A stretch of DNA of 62,048 nucleotides from an uncultured Curtobacterium sp. (GCA_913778205.1 CAJYUW010000014.1:1-62048); one strand, 5' to 3'. Positions 11,981 to 20,560 are shown, counted from the first letter of the stretch. Made by a program: numbers and translations. The notes: a model not told the origin generated them from the letters alone.

Positions 11981-12006
11981 GAGCCCCGGTCACCAGACCG
12001 GGGCTC
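11981..12006 (-). terminator. Terminator hairpin after tRNA-His
   Basis: A perfect 11-bp stem GAGCCCCGGTC with a 4-nt loop lies just downstream of the tRNA on its strand. Confidence 0.75.
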
Positions 12007-12013
12007 ATCGACG

Positions 12014-12090
12014 TGGGGTGAGTAACGGGTCTCGAACCCGCGACCTCCTAGACCACAACCAGGCGCTCTACCAACTGAGCTATACCCACC
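12014..12090 (-). tRNA. tRNA-His (GTG)
   Basis: The cloverleaf folds fully: acceptor GTGGGTA/TACTCAC, D-stem GCTC/GAGC, anticodon stem CCTGG/CTAGG with loop TTGTGGT (anticodon GTG) and T-arm GCGGG/CCCGT. The base at 12090 would give the extra G-1 typical of tRNA-His, opposite C73, and the 3' CCA is encoded (12014-12016). Confidence 0.97.
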
Positions 12091-12164
12091 ACGTCCACAC
12101 CGGCTGACCGGCGCGACCACTCAATAGTAGTACATGCGCGGCCGCCCGCCGACCACGCGTGTCG

Positions 12165-12800
12165 TCACTCGGCGGGCTGGGTGAGCCGCGGCTCCCACTT
12201 CGCGACGACCTCGGCCTGGACGGCCCGGACCTCGTCGGTCGTCGGGCCCGGTTCGGCGACGAAGCCCGCGCGGCGGTAGTACTCGAGCTCGCGGATCGAC
12301 TCGAGGATGTCGGCGAGGGCGCGGTGCCCGCCGTGCTTCTCCGGGGCGTTGAAGTACACGCGCGGGAACCAGCGTCGGCACAGCTCCTTGATGCTCGACA
12401 CGTCGACGCTGCGGTAGTGCAGGTGGCCGTCGATCCGGGGCATGTACTTGGCGAGGAACGCCCGGTCGGTGCCGATGGTGTTGCCCGCCAGGGGAGCTGA
12501 GCCCTCGTTCGGCACGTGGGCGAGGATGTACTCGAGCACCTGGTACTCGGCGTCGGCGAGGGAGACGCCGTCCGGGATCTCGTCGATGAGCCCGGACGTG
12601 GTGTGCATGTTCGTCACGAACTCGTTCATGTTGTCGAGCGCGGACTGGTCGGGCTTGATGACGATGTCGAAGCCGGGGTGCACCGGTACCAGGTCGAAGT
12701 CGGTGACGACGACGGCCACCTCGACGAGTTCGTCGACTGCGAGGTCGAGCCCCGTCATCTCGCAGTCGATCCAGACGAGGCGGTCGTTCGCAGTTGCCAT
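12165..12800 (-). CDS. orn: Oligoribonuclease
   Basis: A DEDDh 3'-5' exoribonuclease of 211 aa that degrades 2-5 nt RNAs (nanoRNA) in the cytosol. Motifs are [10 protein letters not shown] at the N-terminus and HRALADI at the C-terminus. The ATG at 12800 is preferred over an upstream in-frame ATG because a TAGGAT -10 box (12808-12813, minus strand) lies 7 nt before it, which makes this a leaderless gene and puts the upstream codon outside the transcript. Confidence 0.95.
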   Translation of the reverse strand: MATANDRLVWIDCEMTGLDLAVDELVEVAVVVTDFDLVPVHPGFDIVIKPDQSALDNMNEFVTNMHTTSGLIDEIPDGVSLADAEYQVLEYILAHVPNEGSAPLAGNTIGTDRAFLAKYMPRIDGHLHYRSVDVSSIKELCRRWFPRVYFNAPEKHGGHRALADILESIRELEYYRRAGFVAEPGPTTDEVRAVQAEVVAKWEPRLTQPAE

Positions 12801-12823
12801 GTCGTCGATCCTATTCCCGTGCG

Positions 12824-12860
12824 CCGACGGCCCCGCCACGGGTGGTGGCGGGGCCGTCGG
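12824..12860 (-). terminator. Terminator hairpin after the MFS gene
   Basis: A perfect 16-bp GC-rich stem (left arm starting CCGACGGCCCCG) with a 5-nt loop, between the MFS stop at 12879 and the orn promoter. Confidence 0.8.
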
Positions 12861-12878
12861 TCGTGCGTCGGCGGAGCG

Positions 12879-14117
12879 TCAGACCATCTCGCCCGCGGCG
12901 ACCGCCTCGGCCTCGACCTGCTCCGACTCGGGCCCGTCGTCGACCCGGCGGAGGACGCGTGTCGTGGCGGCGACCACGACGAACGCGATCGCAACCGACG
13001 CCCCGGCGAACACGTACGCGGCGCTCGGTGCGATGGCGTCCGCCAGCAGGGTCGCCACGGGCGGGGCGATCGCGCCGCCGATGAAGCGCACGGCCGAGTA
13101 CGCGCTGGACGCGACGGCGCGGGGGAGGTCCGTCGCCTCCATGACGCACTCGGTGAGGACGGTGTTGAGGACACCGAGCACGAGCCCGCCGATGACCACG
13201 CAGATGATCAAGCCGACCTGCGACGACACGACCACGGCCGCCGCGAAGAGGTCGAGCGCGAGCAACGGCAGGGCGATCTTGAGCACGCTCGTGCGGCGGA
13301 GCCGAGCGGTGAGCATCGGAGCCACCCAGACCGACGTGATCGCGAGACCGACACCCCAGCCGAAGAACGTGAACCCGATGCCGAGCGCGCCGAAGCCGAG
13401 CGGGAAGGGGGTGTACGCCAGCAGGACGAAGAACCCGATGTTGTAGAACAGCGCGGTGACGGCGAGTGCGGCGAGGGCCGGGCGTCCGAGTGCGCGGAAC
13501 GGTGCGGAGAGGCGCGTCGGGGTCGGCTTCTCGAGACCCGAGGTCTTCAGCAGCGTGACGATGGCGATGAACGCGATGGCCATGAGCGTCGTGACGCCGA
13601 AGAACGGGCCGCGCCAGCTCACGTTGCCGAGCAGGCCGCCGACGAGGGGCCCGACGGCGATGCCGAGGCCGAGTGCTGCCTCGTACAGGATGATCGCGGA
13701 CGCGGTGCCGCCGGACGCAGCCCCGACGATCGTCGCGAGGGCGGTCGAGATGAAGAGGGCGTTGCCGAGCCCCCAGCCGGCGCGGAAGTCGATGATGCTC
13801 CACACGCTGTTCGACGTGGCGGCGAGGACCGAGAACACCACGATGAGCGCGAGGCCGATGAGCAGCGTGTTCTTCGGTCCGATGCGGCTCGACACCCAGC
13901 TCGTGAAGAACATCGCCACGCCGGTGACCGCGAGGTAGCTCGTGAAGAGCAGCTCGGTCTGCGCGGCCGTCGCCTCGAGGGACGAGGCGATCGCGGGGAG
14001 GATCGGGTCGACGAGGCCGATGCCCATGAAGGCGACGACGCAGGCGAAGGCGATGGCCCAGACCGCGGAGGACTGCTTGAGGATGCTGCCGGAGGCAGCG
14101 GGTGCGTGGGCGTTCAC
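12879..14117 (-). CDS. MFS drug/metabolite efflux transporter
   Basis: A 12-helix major facilitator of 412 aa, most like the DHA1 multidrug exporters. The GTG start overlaps the marR stop (GTGA). Location beside and downstream of a MarR repressor is the classic layout of an inducible efflux pump. The substrate cannot be read from the sequence. Confidence 0.88.
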   Translation of the reverse strand: MNAHAPAASGSILKQSSAVWAIAFACVVAFMGIGLVDPILPAIASSLEATAAQTELLFTSYLAVTGVAMFFTSWVSSRIGPKNTLLIGLALIVVFSVLAATSNSVWSIIDFRAGWGLGNALFISTALATIVGAASGGTASAIILYEAALGLGIAVGPLVGGLLGNVSWRGPFFGVTTLMAIAFIAIVTLLKTSGLEKPTPTRLSAPFRALGRPALAALAVTALFYNIGFFVLLAYTPFPLGFGALGIGFTFFGWGVGLAITSVWVAPMLTARLRRTSVLKIALPLLALDLFAAAVVVSSQVGLIICVVIGGLVLGVLNTVLTECVMEATDLPRAVASSAYSAVRFIGGAIAPPVATLLADAIAPSAAYVFAGASVAIAFVVVAATTRVLRRVDDGPESEQVEAEAVAAGEMV

Positions 14118-14560
14118 GCGGTGATCTCCGTTCGTGTGGTGGTGTCGGTGCGGGCGGCGATGATCGCGGCGGCTTCGTGCAGGGCGTCCCACTCGTCGTC
14201 GGTGAGGTCGGCGAAGAGCGGGCCGACCGTGCGCGTGAGGGTGGCGCGCCACGCGACGAGGCGCTCGCGCCCGGCGTCCGTGATCGAGACGAGCTGGCCC
14301 CGCGAGTCGTCGGGGTCCACGGTCCGCGAGACGAGGCCGTCGTCGAGCATGCCGGCGACGAGGCGCGTCATCGTGGGCTGGGCCACCCGGGAGGCCTCGG
14401 CGAGTTCGCCGAGGCGGAGCGGTTGGTCGGTCTCGAGGATGCCGAGCGTGCGCCAGACCGCGGGGGAAGTGGTGTTGCCGGTGGACCGGACCGCGGTGCG
14501 GATGAGACGGTTCACGGAGACCAAGAGGGTCTCGACCGTCTGCTCGCGGGATGATTCCAT
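14114..14560 (-). CDS. MarR family transcriptional regulator
   Basis: Winged-helix repressor of 148 aa, with the recognition segment LGELAEASRVAQPTMTRLVA and wing SRTVDPDDSRGQLVSIT. It is co-transcribed with the MFS pump. The ATG at 14560 is correct rather than the one at 14578, because the -10 box TATAGT (14567-14572) lies between them. The transcript would begin at or within a base of the ATG. Confidence 0.92.
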   Translation of the reverse strand: MESSREQTVETLLVSVNRLIRTAVRSTGNTTSPAVWRTLGILETDQPLRLGELAEASRVAQPTMTRLVAGMLDDGLVSRTVDPDDSRGQLVSITDAGRERLVAWRATLTRTVGPLFADLTDDEWDALHEAAAIIAARTDTTTRTEITA

Positions 14561-14566
14561 AGCTGA

Positions 14567-14595
14567 ACTATATAGCACTGCTATGGATCAGTCAA
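14567..14595 (-). promoter_or_regulatory. marR-MFS promoter with operator in the spacer
   Basis: On the minus strand TTGACT (14590-14595) and TATAGT (14567-14572) are separated by exactly 17 bp. The spacer contains the palindrome ATAGCA-N-TGCTAT (14572-14584), a good MarR half-site pair. A second perfect repeat, CCATAGC...GCTATGG, spans 14557-14586. Binding would block RNA polymerase, so autorepression is expected. Confidence 0.8.
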
Positions 14596-14621
14596 CAGGT
14601 GTGCCCTGGTACAAGGGATGC

Positions 14622-14912
14622 ATGAGTGACATCACGATCTCCGAGGGCGACGAGTACACCGCGATCTTCCACGGCGGCCCCTTCGACGGCACGACCGACA
14701 CCCGCACCGCCACGGGTGACGCGCTCGACGAGGAGATCACCGTCTACGCCGACGTCGAGGGGATCCAGGCGGCATTCGCCTACCGCCTCACCAAGTCGCG
14801 CCAGGTGCTCGACCAGACGTCCGGCGAGTACACCCTCGACCCGTCCGGCTCCGACCCGGTCGACGACCTGCAGGACCGCGGCGACCGCTCCGGTGAGTTC
14901 GACCGGGAGTAG
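14622..14912 (+). CDS. Small acidic protein, unknown function
   Basis: A 96-aa soluble protein rich in Asp and Glu, starting SDITISEGDEYTAIFHGGPF. It diverges from marR and its upstream region includes the MarR operator, so it may share that control. No domain is recognised. The start is the ATG at 14622. Confidence 0.7.
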   Translation: MSDITISEGDEYTAIFHGGPFDGTTDTRTATGDALDEEITVYADVEGIQAAFAYRLTKSRQVLDQTSGEYTLDPSGSDPVDDLQDRGDRSGEFDRE

Positions 14913-14955
14913 CCCGAGCGGGAGTGCACGGGCGTCCGGCGGCGTTGGACCCGAC

Positions 14956-15225
14956 GTGCGGATCGACCTCTGGACCTCAGCCTTCTGCGCGCCGTGCGCC
15001 GCAGCGCGTCGCGTCGCCGCCGACGCTGCGGCGCTCGTCCCCGGCCTGACCGTGGCCGAGCGCGACGTCGCCGCGCACCCGGACGAGGCCGAGCGCCTCG
15101 GTGTCCGGTCGACGCCCACGATCATCGTGCGGCGTGCGGACGGCACCGAGGCGTTCCGCTCACCCGGCGTGCCGACGCGCGACCAGCTGCTGGTCGCCGT
15201 CGCGACGGCCCTCCCCGCCGTGTAG
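14956..15225 (+). CDS. Thioredoxin-fold protein with CxxC
   Basis: A protein of 89 aa with the redox motif FCAPC near residue 12 and the cis-proline STPTIIV typical of thioredoxins and glutaredoxins. It is shorter than classic thioredoxin (about 105 aa) and could act as a small disulfide reductase. The start is the GTG at 14956. Its last 66 bp overlap, tail to tail, the 3' end of the glycosyltransferase gene on the other strand. Confidence 0.75.
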   Translation: MRIDLWTSAFCAPCAAARRVAADAAALVPGLTVAERDVAAHPDEAERLGVRSTPTIIVRRADGTEAFRSPGVPTRDQLLVAVATALPAV

Positions 15226-16557
15226 CGGCACCGTCCTGGAGGCGCGGATCGCCTTCCTGACGAGCTGCTTCGTCCGCCGCACGGGCGTCCCGATCACGAG
15301 GGCCACGATGCCCAGGGCCGAGCGGTCGTCGCGGCCCAGCGCGTTCTTCCGCTCCCACGCCCGACGGAGCGCCCCGCCCCGGCTGCGCCGCGCCGGGGGG
15401 CGGTCGTCGAGCGAGCCGTCGTCCCGCCGCCGCATGAGCGCCTCGGCGCGCGTGGCCCAGTCGTCGTCCGACGGCGGGTGGAAGTGGTTGTCGCGCATCC
15501 AGCCCGGGTGCACCGTCCGGAAGCGGCCCGCGACGAGGTCCGCCGCGTCGCCGGTCAGGCCGCTGCCCACGAACACGTCGTTGATGAGGTGCGGACCGAC
15601 GCCGAAGTCCGTCAGGGTGAGCGCGGGCACCCCGGCGCTGACCGCCTCGAGGACGGCCGTGGAGCTGACCGTGACGAGGGCCACAGCACGTGCGAGGTGC
15701 TCGGCCATCGGCCCGGCCTCGACCACCAGGTTGGACGGGGCGTCCGACGGGACGAGGTCGGCGTACGGGTACTGCTCCCGGTGGGTCTGCTGCTCGCCGG
15801 CCACCGCGCGGACCTTCACGACGACCCGCCACCCGGGGTGCGCGACGGCGGTCGCGACGAGCCAGCGCACGATGCGCTCCCGGTCGGCCGGGTCGGCCGG
15901 CACGCTCGGCTGGGCCGCGAACACGACCGAGTCCCGGACGTGCCCCGGCTCGACGTGGCGCTCCGGGCTCGCGGCCACCGGGCGAGCGAACGGGAGCGTC
16001 GCGAGGGCGAATGCGGGCTCGAGGCCGTTCGTGCGGGCGAGGTCCTCGTAGGCACGGACCTCACGGTGGCTGTGCAGGACGAAGAGGTCGGCCCTCGCGC
16101 GGAGGAACAGCCCCTTCCACTTCGCCGGGAACGAGATGCCGGGGAGCCCGGTGAGGAGCACCGGACGGTTCGGGACCCGACGGTGGACCTGGTCCACCAC
16201 GAGCTCCGCGACCGGCCCGATCAGCGCGACCAGCACCGCGTCCGGCGGGTCCCGTCGCAGCCGGTCGATGATCGTGTCCACGTCCGTCGGGGCCGGTGGA
16301 CGACCGACGAGCGGGGCCAGGTGACGATCGAGGCCCCGGAACGCCGCGCCGAGCTGTGCCCGGCTCGCCGTCCTCGGGGTCCGCACGACGACGAGTTCGA
16401 CGTCCCAGTGCTCGGGCGCGGCGTCGAGGAGGTGCGCGCCCCACTTCGCGAAGGAGTCCGTGTCGACCAGGCCGACCACGCGCCGGAGGCGGGTCGACGT
16501 CGCGGGGGCGGGTCGTGCCTCCCGGCCGACCGTCGCGGAGTCCGGGGTCCGCGTCAC
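15160..16557 (-). CDS. DUF6716-type putative glycosyltransferase
   Basis: A cytosolic protein of 465 aa with a GT-B-like layout: Rossmann-like N-half (GLVDTDSFAKWGAHLL) and a C-half with VSSTAVLEAVSAGVPALTLT, the nucleotide-sugar pattern of CDP-glycerol and polysialyl transferases. The GTG overlaps the neuB-like stop (GTGA). Following NeuA- and NeuB-like genes, it probably transfers the CMP-activated nonulosonic acid to a cell-surface acceptor. The basic C-terminus (about residues 395-465) could associate with membrane. The DUF assignment is from memory of the family. Confidence 0.75.
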   Translation of the reverse strand: MTRTPDSATVGREARPAPATSTRLRRVVGLVDTDSFAKWGAHLLDAAPEHWDVELVVVRTPRTASRAQLGAAFRGLDRHLAPLVGRPPAPTDVDTIIDRLRRDPPDAVLVALIGPVAELVVDQVHRRVPNRPVLLTGLPGISFPAKWKGLFLRARADLFVLHSHREVRAYEDLARTNGLEPAFALATLPFARPVAASPERHVEPGHVRDSVVFAAQPSVPADPADRERIVRWLVATAVAHPGWRVVVKVRAVAGEQQTHREQYPYADLVPSDAPSNLVVEAGPMAEHLARAVALVTVSSTAVLEAVSAGVPALTLTDFGVGPHLINDVFVGSGLTGDAADLVAGRFRTVHPGWMRDNHFHPPSDDDWATRAEALMRRRDDGSLDDRPPARRSRGGALRRAWERKNALGRDDRSALGIVALVIGTPVRRTKQLVRKAIRASRTVPLHGGEGRRDGDQQLVARRHAG

Positions 16558-17426
16558 GCGACCACGCGGCGGAGCTTGGCCATGGGGGCCTGCTCGCCGG
16601 GGAACACCCGCTTGACGCCGTCGCCCAGGGCGGTCTCGATGATCCGTACGTCGCGGGCGAGCGTCGCGAGCCCGTGCGGCTCGAGCGACGCCGCGTGGTC
16701 GGACCCCCACATGGTGCGGTCGAGGGTGATGTGGCGTTCGAGGGCGGTCGCGCCGAGGGCGACCGCCGCGATCGAGATCTGGAGCCCCGGCTCGTGCCCG
16801 GAGTAGCCGACCGGGACGCCCGCGTACCGGAGTGCGAGCGTGTCGATCATGCGCAGGTTCGCCTCCTCGGGCGGGAGCGGGTACGTCGACGTGGCGTGCA
16901 TGAGGACGAGCCGGTCGGTCCCGAGCGTGGCGACCGCACGGTCGATCTGCTCGAGGGTCGACATGCCGGTCGAGAGGATCACGGGTTTGCCGGTCTCGGC
17001 GACGGCCGTCAGGAGCTCGACGTCGGTGACCGAGGCCGAGGCGATCTTGTACGCGACGACGTTGAGGTCCTCGAGGAACGCGACCGAGGGCACGTCCCAC
17101 GGCGAGGCGAACCAGTCCAGCCCGCGGAGCGTCGCGTGGTCGCCGATCGCGATGTACTGCTCACGGTCGAACTCGACGCGGTACCGGTACTCGAGGTACG
17201 TCATCTCGCCCCACGGCGTGCTGCGCGGCGTGTGCTTCATGTGTTCCGGCGTGGAGATCTCCGGGGTCCGCTTCTGGAACTTCACGGCCTGCAGGCCGGC
17301 GTCGGCGGCGACGTCGATGAGGCGCTTCGCGATGTCGACGTCGCCGTTGTGGTTCAGGCCGATCTCGCCGATGAGGTAGGCGGGGTGACCCGCGCCGATC
17401 GTGGACGTGCCGATGGTGACGGTCAT
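16554..17426 (-). CDS. NeuB-family nonulosonic acid synthase lacking the SAF domain
   Basis: A TIM-barrel enzyme of 290 aa that condenses phosphoenolpyruvate with an N-acyl-hexosamine to give a nine-carbon sialic-acid-like sugar. NeuB motifs are EIGLNHNGDVDIAK, KFQKRTPE, FASPWD, ILSTGMST and GYSGHEPG. Standard NeuB (about 345 aa) carries a C-terminal antifreeze-like SAF domain that closes over the neighbouring subunit; here the protein stops after VFPGEQAPMAKLR, so SAF is absent. It overlaps both neighbours by 4 bp. Confidence 0.88.
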   Translation of the reverse strand: MTVTIGTSTIGAGHPAYLIGEIGLNHNGDVDIAKRLIDVAADAGLQAVKFQKRTPEISTPEHMKHTPRSTPWGEMTYLEYRYRVEFDREQYIAIGDHATLRGLDWFASPWDVPSVAFLEDLNVVAYKIASASVTDVELLTAVAETGKPVILSTGMSTLEQIDRAVATLGTDRLVLMHATSTYPLPPEEANLRMIDTLALRYAGVPVGYSGHEPGLQISIAAVALGATALERHITLDRTMWGSDHAASLEPHGLATLARDVRIIETALGDGVKRVFPGEQAPMAKLRRVVA

Positions 17427-18136
17427 GGTGCTCCGTTCGGTGCGGGGACGAGCGTGGCGGCGAGTGCCCGGGCCACGGTGAGGTCGGTCTCGTCGTCGAC
17501 GTCCACCGCGGTGGCGGCGTCGATCGCGGTGAGTTCGGTCCTGCCGAAGAACCGGTGTCGGTGTTGCCGGAACCCGTCGACGCGGAGGACGTAGAAGGCG
17601 CCGGTCTCCCGGAACTCCGGGGCGCGGTCCTGCCGTCGAGGACGGACGCTCGCGTCGTGGTTCACGGCGCGGGCCTGCCCGTCGCCGTCCGCGCGCCAGA
17701 GGAAGGCGTGCGACGGCACAGCGGCGAACACGACGTCCGCGGCGCCGCTCAGCACGCGGTGGACTGCGGCCTCCAGGTCGGCGGGGTCCGTGAACGGGGA
17801 GGTCGCCTGCAGGAACACGAGGACCTCGGGTACCTCCTCGTGGATCCGCTCGAGGACGTCCAGCACGTGGAGCAGCGCCGACTCGCTCGAGGCAGTGTCC
17901 CCGGCGAGGTCGGCCGGTCGGTGCAGAACCCGGGCGCCCGCGGCACGGGCTTCGTCGGCGATGTCGGGTCCGTCGGTGGAGACCACGACGGTGTCGATCG
18001 AGGGCGCCGCCAGCGCGGCGTCGACCGCTCGTGCGACGAGGCTCCGCCCGCCCACCCGACGGAGGTTCTTGCCGGAGATGCCCTTCGAGCCAGCGCGCGC
18101 GGGCACGACGGCGAGGACGCGGCCGATGGTGCTCAT
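17423..18136 (-). CDS. Acylneuraminate cytidylyltransferase (NeuA-like)
   Basis: A nucleotidyltransferase of 237 aa that activates nonulosonic acid to the CMP-sugar. Motifs: ARAGSKGISGKNLRRVGGRSL at the N-terminus (CTP binding), FLQATSPF and ETGAFY. It is the first gene of the cassette. TAGCGT (18144-18149, minus strand) lies 7 nt before the ATG, giving a leaderless start. No gene for the hexosamine epimerase (NeuC) or other precursor enzymes is next to it. Confidence 0.9.
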   Translation of the reverse strand: MSTIGRVLAVVPARAGSKGISGKNLRRVGGRSLVARAVDAALAAPSIDTVVVSTDGPDIADEARAAGARVLHRPADLAGDTASSESALLHVLDVLERIHEEVPEVLVFLQATSPFTDPADLEAAVHRVLSGAADVVFAAVPSHAFLWRADGDGQARAVNHDASVRPRRQDRAPEFRETGAFYVLRVDGFRQHRHRFFGRTELTAIDAATAVDVDDETDLTVARALAATLVPAPNGAP

Positions 18137-18267
18137 GCGTCGGACGCTACGGAGGGTCGGTGTCGTGGAGGCGAACACGAGGGGGCCACCAGTGGAAGCA
18201 CACAGGAAGCGACGGCTGCCGGCTGCCGGGTCCGACAGCCGTTCGACGTCGGGGCTAGGGTCATTCG

Positions 18268-18816
18268 GTGCTCTCTGCCGACGATGCCCTCGATCCCAGG
18301 CCGCGCCGGATCCTCGTCGCCGGGGTGTCGGGTGTCGGGAAGACGACCACCGCCCGCCGCATCGCGGACGTGCTCGGCGTGCCGCACACGGAGATCGATG
18401 CGCTCTTCCACGGTCCGGACTGGGAGCCACGAGGGAGCTTCGTCGAGGACGTCGATCGCTTCACGAGTGAGCCGACCTGGGTGACGGAGTGGCAGTACGC
18501 CCCGGTGCGGGACCTGCTCGTGGCACGCGCCGACACGCTCGTGTGGGTCGACCTGCCGACCCGGGTGACGCTCTGGAGGTTGCTGCGACGGACCGTCCGG
18601 CGGCGCCTGCGCCGTGTCGAGCTCTGGAACGGGAACGTCGAACCGTCGCTGTGGACGTTCTTCACCGACCGCGAGCACATCCTGCGGTGGGGGATCTCGA
18701 CCCGCGACAAGTTCCGCCGGACCGTGCCACCGCTCGTCCGGTCTGCGCCGCACCTGCGCATCGTGCGCCTCCGCTCGCAGCGGGAGGTCGACGTGTTCGT
18801 CCAGCGCCTGGCGTGA
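18268..18816 (+). CDS. P-loop ATPase, adenylate-kinase-like / topology-modulation type
   Basis: A 182-aa protein with Walker A GVSGVGKTTTARR near residue 20, a conserved EIDALFHGPDW that fits the FlaR/topology-modulation group, and a Trp/Arg-rich lid (TLWRLLRRTVRRRLRR). Such proteins are small nucleotide kinases of uncertain substrate. The GTG at 18268 is supported by TAGGGT at 18256-18261, 6 nt before it (leaderless). It diverges from the NeuA gene. Confidence 0.75.
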   Translation: MLSADDALDPRPRRILVAGVSGVGKTTTARRIADVLGVPHTEIDALFHGPDWEPRGSFVEDVDRFTSEPTWVTEWQYAPVRDLLVARADTLVWVDLPTRVTLWRLLRRTVRRRLRRVELWNGNVEPSLWTFFTDREHILRWGISTRDKFRRTVPPLVRSAPHLRIVRLRSQREVDVFVQRLA

Positions 18817-18842
18817 CCCGAGGTCTAGAATCGTCGCCGTCC

Positions 18843-18915
18843 GCCTCCGTAGCTCAGTGGATAGAGCAGGTGGTTTCTACCCTCCGTGTCGCGGGTTCGA
18901 TTCCTGCCGGGGGCA
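18843..18915 (+). tRNA. tRNA-Arg (TCT)
   Basis: Acceptor GCCTCCG/CGGGGGC, D-stem GCTC/GAGC, anticodon loop TTTCTAC (anticodon TCT) and T-arm GCGGG/CCTGC fold well. The anticodon stem GGTGG/CCTCC has a central T-T mismatch. CCA is not encoded. It would read AGA codons, which are rare in this GC-rich genome. Confidence 0.93.
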
Positions 18916-18922
18916 CCGACGA

Positions 18923-18957
18923 CGGAGGCCGCCACCCCGATCGGGTGGCGGCCTCCG
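18923..18957. terminator. Strong terminator hairpin after tRNA-Arg
   Basis: A perfect 15-bp stem (left arm CGGAGGCCGCCACCC) and 5-nt loop begin 8 bp after the tRNA. The rest of the gap to 19103 has irregular CGACTCACGCGTC-like repeats and no gene. Confidence 0.8.
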
Positions 18958-19102
18958 TGCGGAACGGGAAGCGACGCACGTGTCGCAGTCGTGCAGCGGG
19001 CTGCGGGTCGTCGCGCCTGACGCGTCGTCTCGCCTCACGGGTCGTCGCGACTCACGCGTCTGCGCGGCTCAGCCGCTGCAGCGGGTCACTCGTCGCAGCG
19101 AC

Positions 19103-20239
19103 TCACTCGTCGTCGTCGGAGGACCGGCGGCGGATCTCGTTGGCGCTGATCGGTTGCGTGTAGGGGGCCTCGTCGGTCTCGTGCGCGTCCGCCGGTTCGG
19201 CCGGTGCACCCTCGACGCGGGTCGGCACCGAACGGGTGCTCGGCGACGTCACCGTGGCCGCCGGCCGGTTCACGTGGGCGTCCGCTGCGGTCGGTCGGGC
19301 CACCGGCGGGGGGACGTCGCGGTCGCGCTGGCCGGGACGCGGCGCGTCGTCGACCACGTCGGTCTCGTCGTCGTCGGAGCCGCGCGCGGCGGTGGCAGGA
19401 GCCGGGGCGGTGCCGGGGAGCGGCCGACCGAGCGTCGGACGGACGGGCGGCTGCTGCGGCGAACCGGACACGTCGCCGTAGGGGCGGGTCACACCGTCGC
19501 CGAGCGGGGTCGTCGCCGCCGTGGCGCCCTGGCTGACCGGGGCACCTTGGCTGGCCGGGGTTCCCTGCCCGGCGGCGGCGTCCGGAGCAACGGCTTCGGT
19601 GGGGGCCGACGTCCTGGGCGGCTGCGTCGACGGCCGCAGCGAGGTCGTGGTCGGGGTGGGGGCCGGCGCGTCGGTCGAGCGCGCCGACACCTGGTCGGCG
19701 TTCCAGTCCTGCTGGCGCTTCACGAGCTCGGCGTCGGGGTCCGGGCTCTCGAACTTCCACCGCTCGAGGTCGTTCTTGAAGAGCTTGCGGGCGCGGTTCG
19801 GCCGTGCCTGCCACTCGAGGAGGCGGTCGCGGAACTCGGCGAGGGACTGTTCGGCCTGGAACGAGAAGGTCGACGAGTTCTTCTTGATGTCCGCGATCTC
19901 GTGCTGGGCCCAGTTGGCGGCCATCGGAGCACCGCTCACCGGCAGGAGTCGGAGTCGTACGTCGGCGTCCTCGGCCAGGTGGTCTGCGTACCTGCGCTCG
20001 TCGTGTCCGAGCGACCCCCAGGTCGCCGCCTTGCGTGCCGCGGAGATGACGGCCGCGACGGCGCTGTTCCGGGCCTCCCGCTCCTGCAGGGCGACCACGC
20101 GCTTGGTCGCGCCGCGGCCGATGAGCGCGGCGACGACGCCGGCCACCACGATGGCGACGAAGGGGATGACGGCGCCCGACAGCACTCGCCACCCCGCGTC
20201 CGACGCGGTCCAGTCGGTCAGGTCGTTCCACCAGTTCAT
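19103..20239 (-). CDS. Membrane-anchored protein with long disordered tail, unknown function
   Basis: A 378-aa protein. Residues about 18-40 form one hydrophobic helix (VLSGAVIPFVAIVVAGVVAA) near the N-terminus, followed by a charged helical cytosolic domain to about residue 180 and then ~200 residues rich in Pro, Thr, Ala and Asp, probably disordered. No catalytic motif is seen. A TACGGT box (20246-20251, minus strand) 6 nt before the ATG supports this start and a leaderless mRNA. Confidence 0.75.
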   Translation of the reverse strand: MNWWNDLTDWTASDAGWRVLSGAVIPFVAIVVAGVVAALIGRGATKRVVALQEREARNSAVAAVISAARKAATWGSLGHDERRYADHLAEDADVRLRLLPVSGAPMAANWAQHEIADIKKNSSTFSFQAEQSLAEFRDRLLEWQARPNRARKLFKNDLERWKFESPDPDAELVKRQQDWNADQVSARSTDAPAPTPTTTSLRPSTQPPRTSAPTEAVAPDAAAGQGTPASQGAPVSQGATAATTPLGDGVTRPYGDVSGSPQQPPVRPTLGRPLPGTAPAPATAARGSDDDETDVVDDAPRPGQRDRDVPPPVARPTAADAHVNRPAATVTSPSTRSVPTRVEGAPAEPADAHETDEAPYTQPISANEIRRRSSDDDE

Positions 20240-20560
20240 GCGCGAACCGTACCGACCCGGTGCCGCGTCGACGCGGAGGCCGTCCGGCGATCCGCGCATC
20301 CGTGGGGCCCGCGCGCCGTCGGTCGTGCACGCGGGCACGACGGTCCGGGGCTCGGGACGGCGCACTGGGCGGCCGCCGCGGTCGCCGCGGCGACCGTGTC
20401 GCGCGTGCCCGCCACGGCCAGCGGTTCAGCCGCACCGCACGCGGCGGACCAGCCCGACGGAGGCAGCGGCCGGCGCCGGCGCCGGCTGCGGCCCATCGTC
20501 AACGGTGACGGCGTCCTTGCCCGGCGCAGTCAGCGGCTCAGCCCCAGCGCTGGCGGCGGC
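20240..20560. other. 321-bp gene-free interval
   Basis: It holds the promoter of the 20239 gene at its left edge. The rest is GC-rich, with loose repeats of GGCGGCTCAGCCCCA-like sequence at about 20530-20575. I see no convincing gene. Confidence 0.5.

Noticed and set aside
12801..12839. Upstream ATG extension of orn
   Set aside because: TAGGAT at 12808-12813 lies inside it, and known Orn proteins start near WIDCEMTG.
14561..14578. Upstream ATG extension of marR
   Set aside because: The -10 box TATAGT at 14567-14572 overlaps this extension, so it cannot be in the main transcript.
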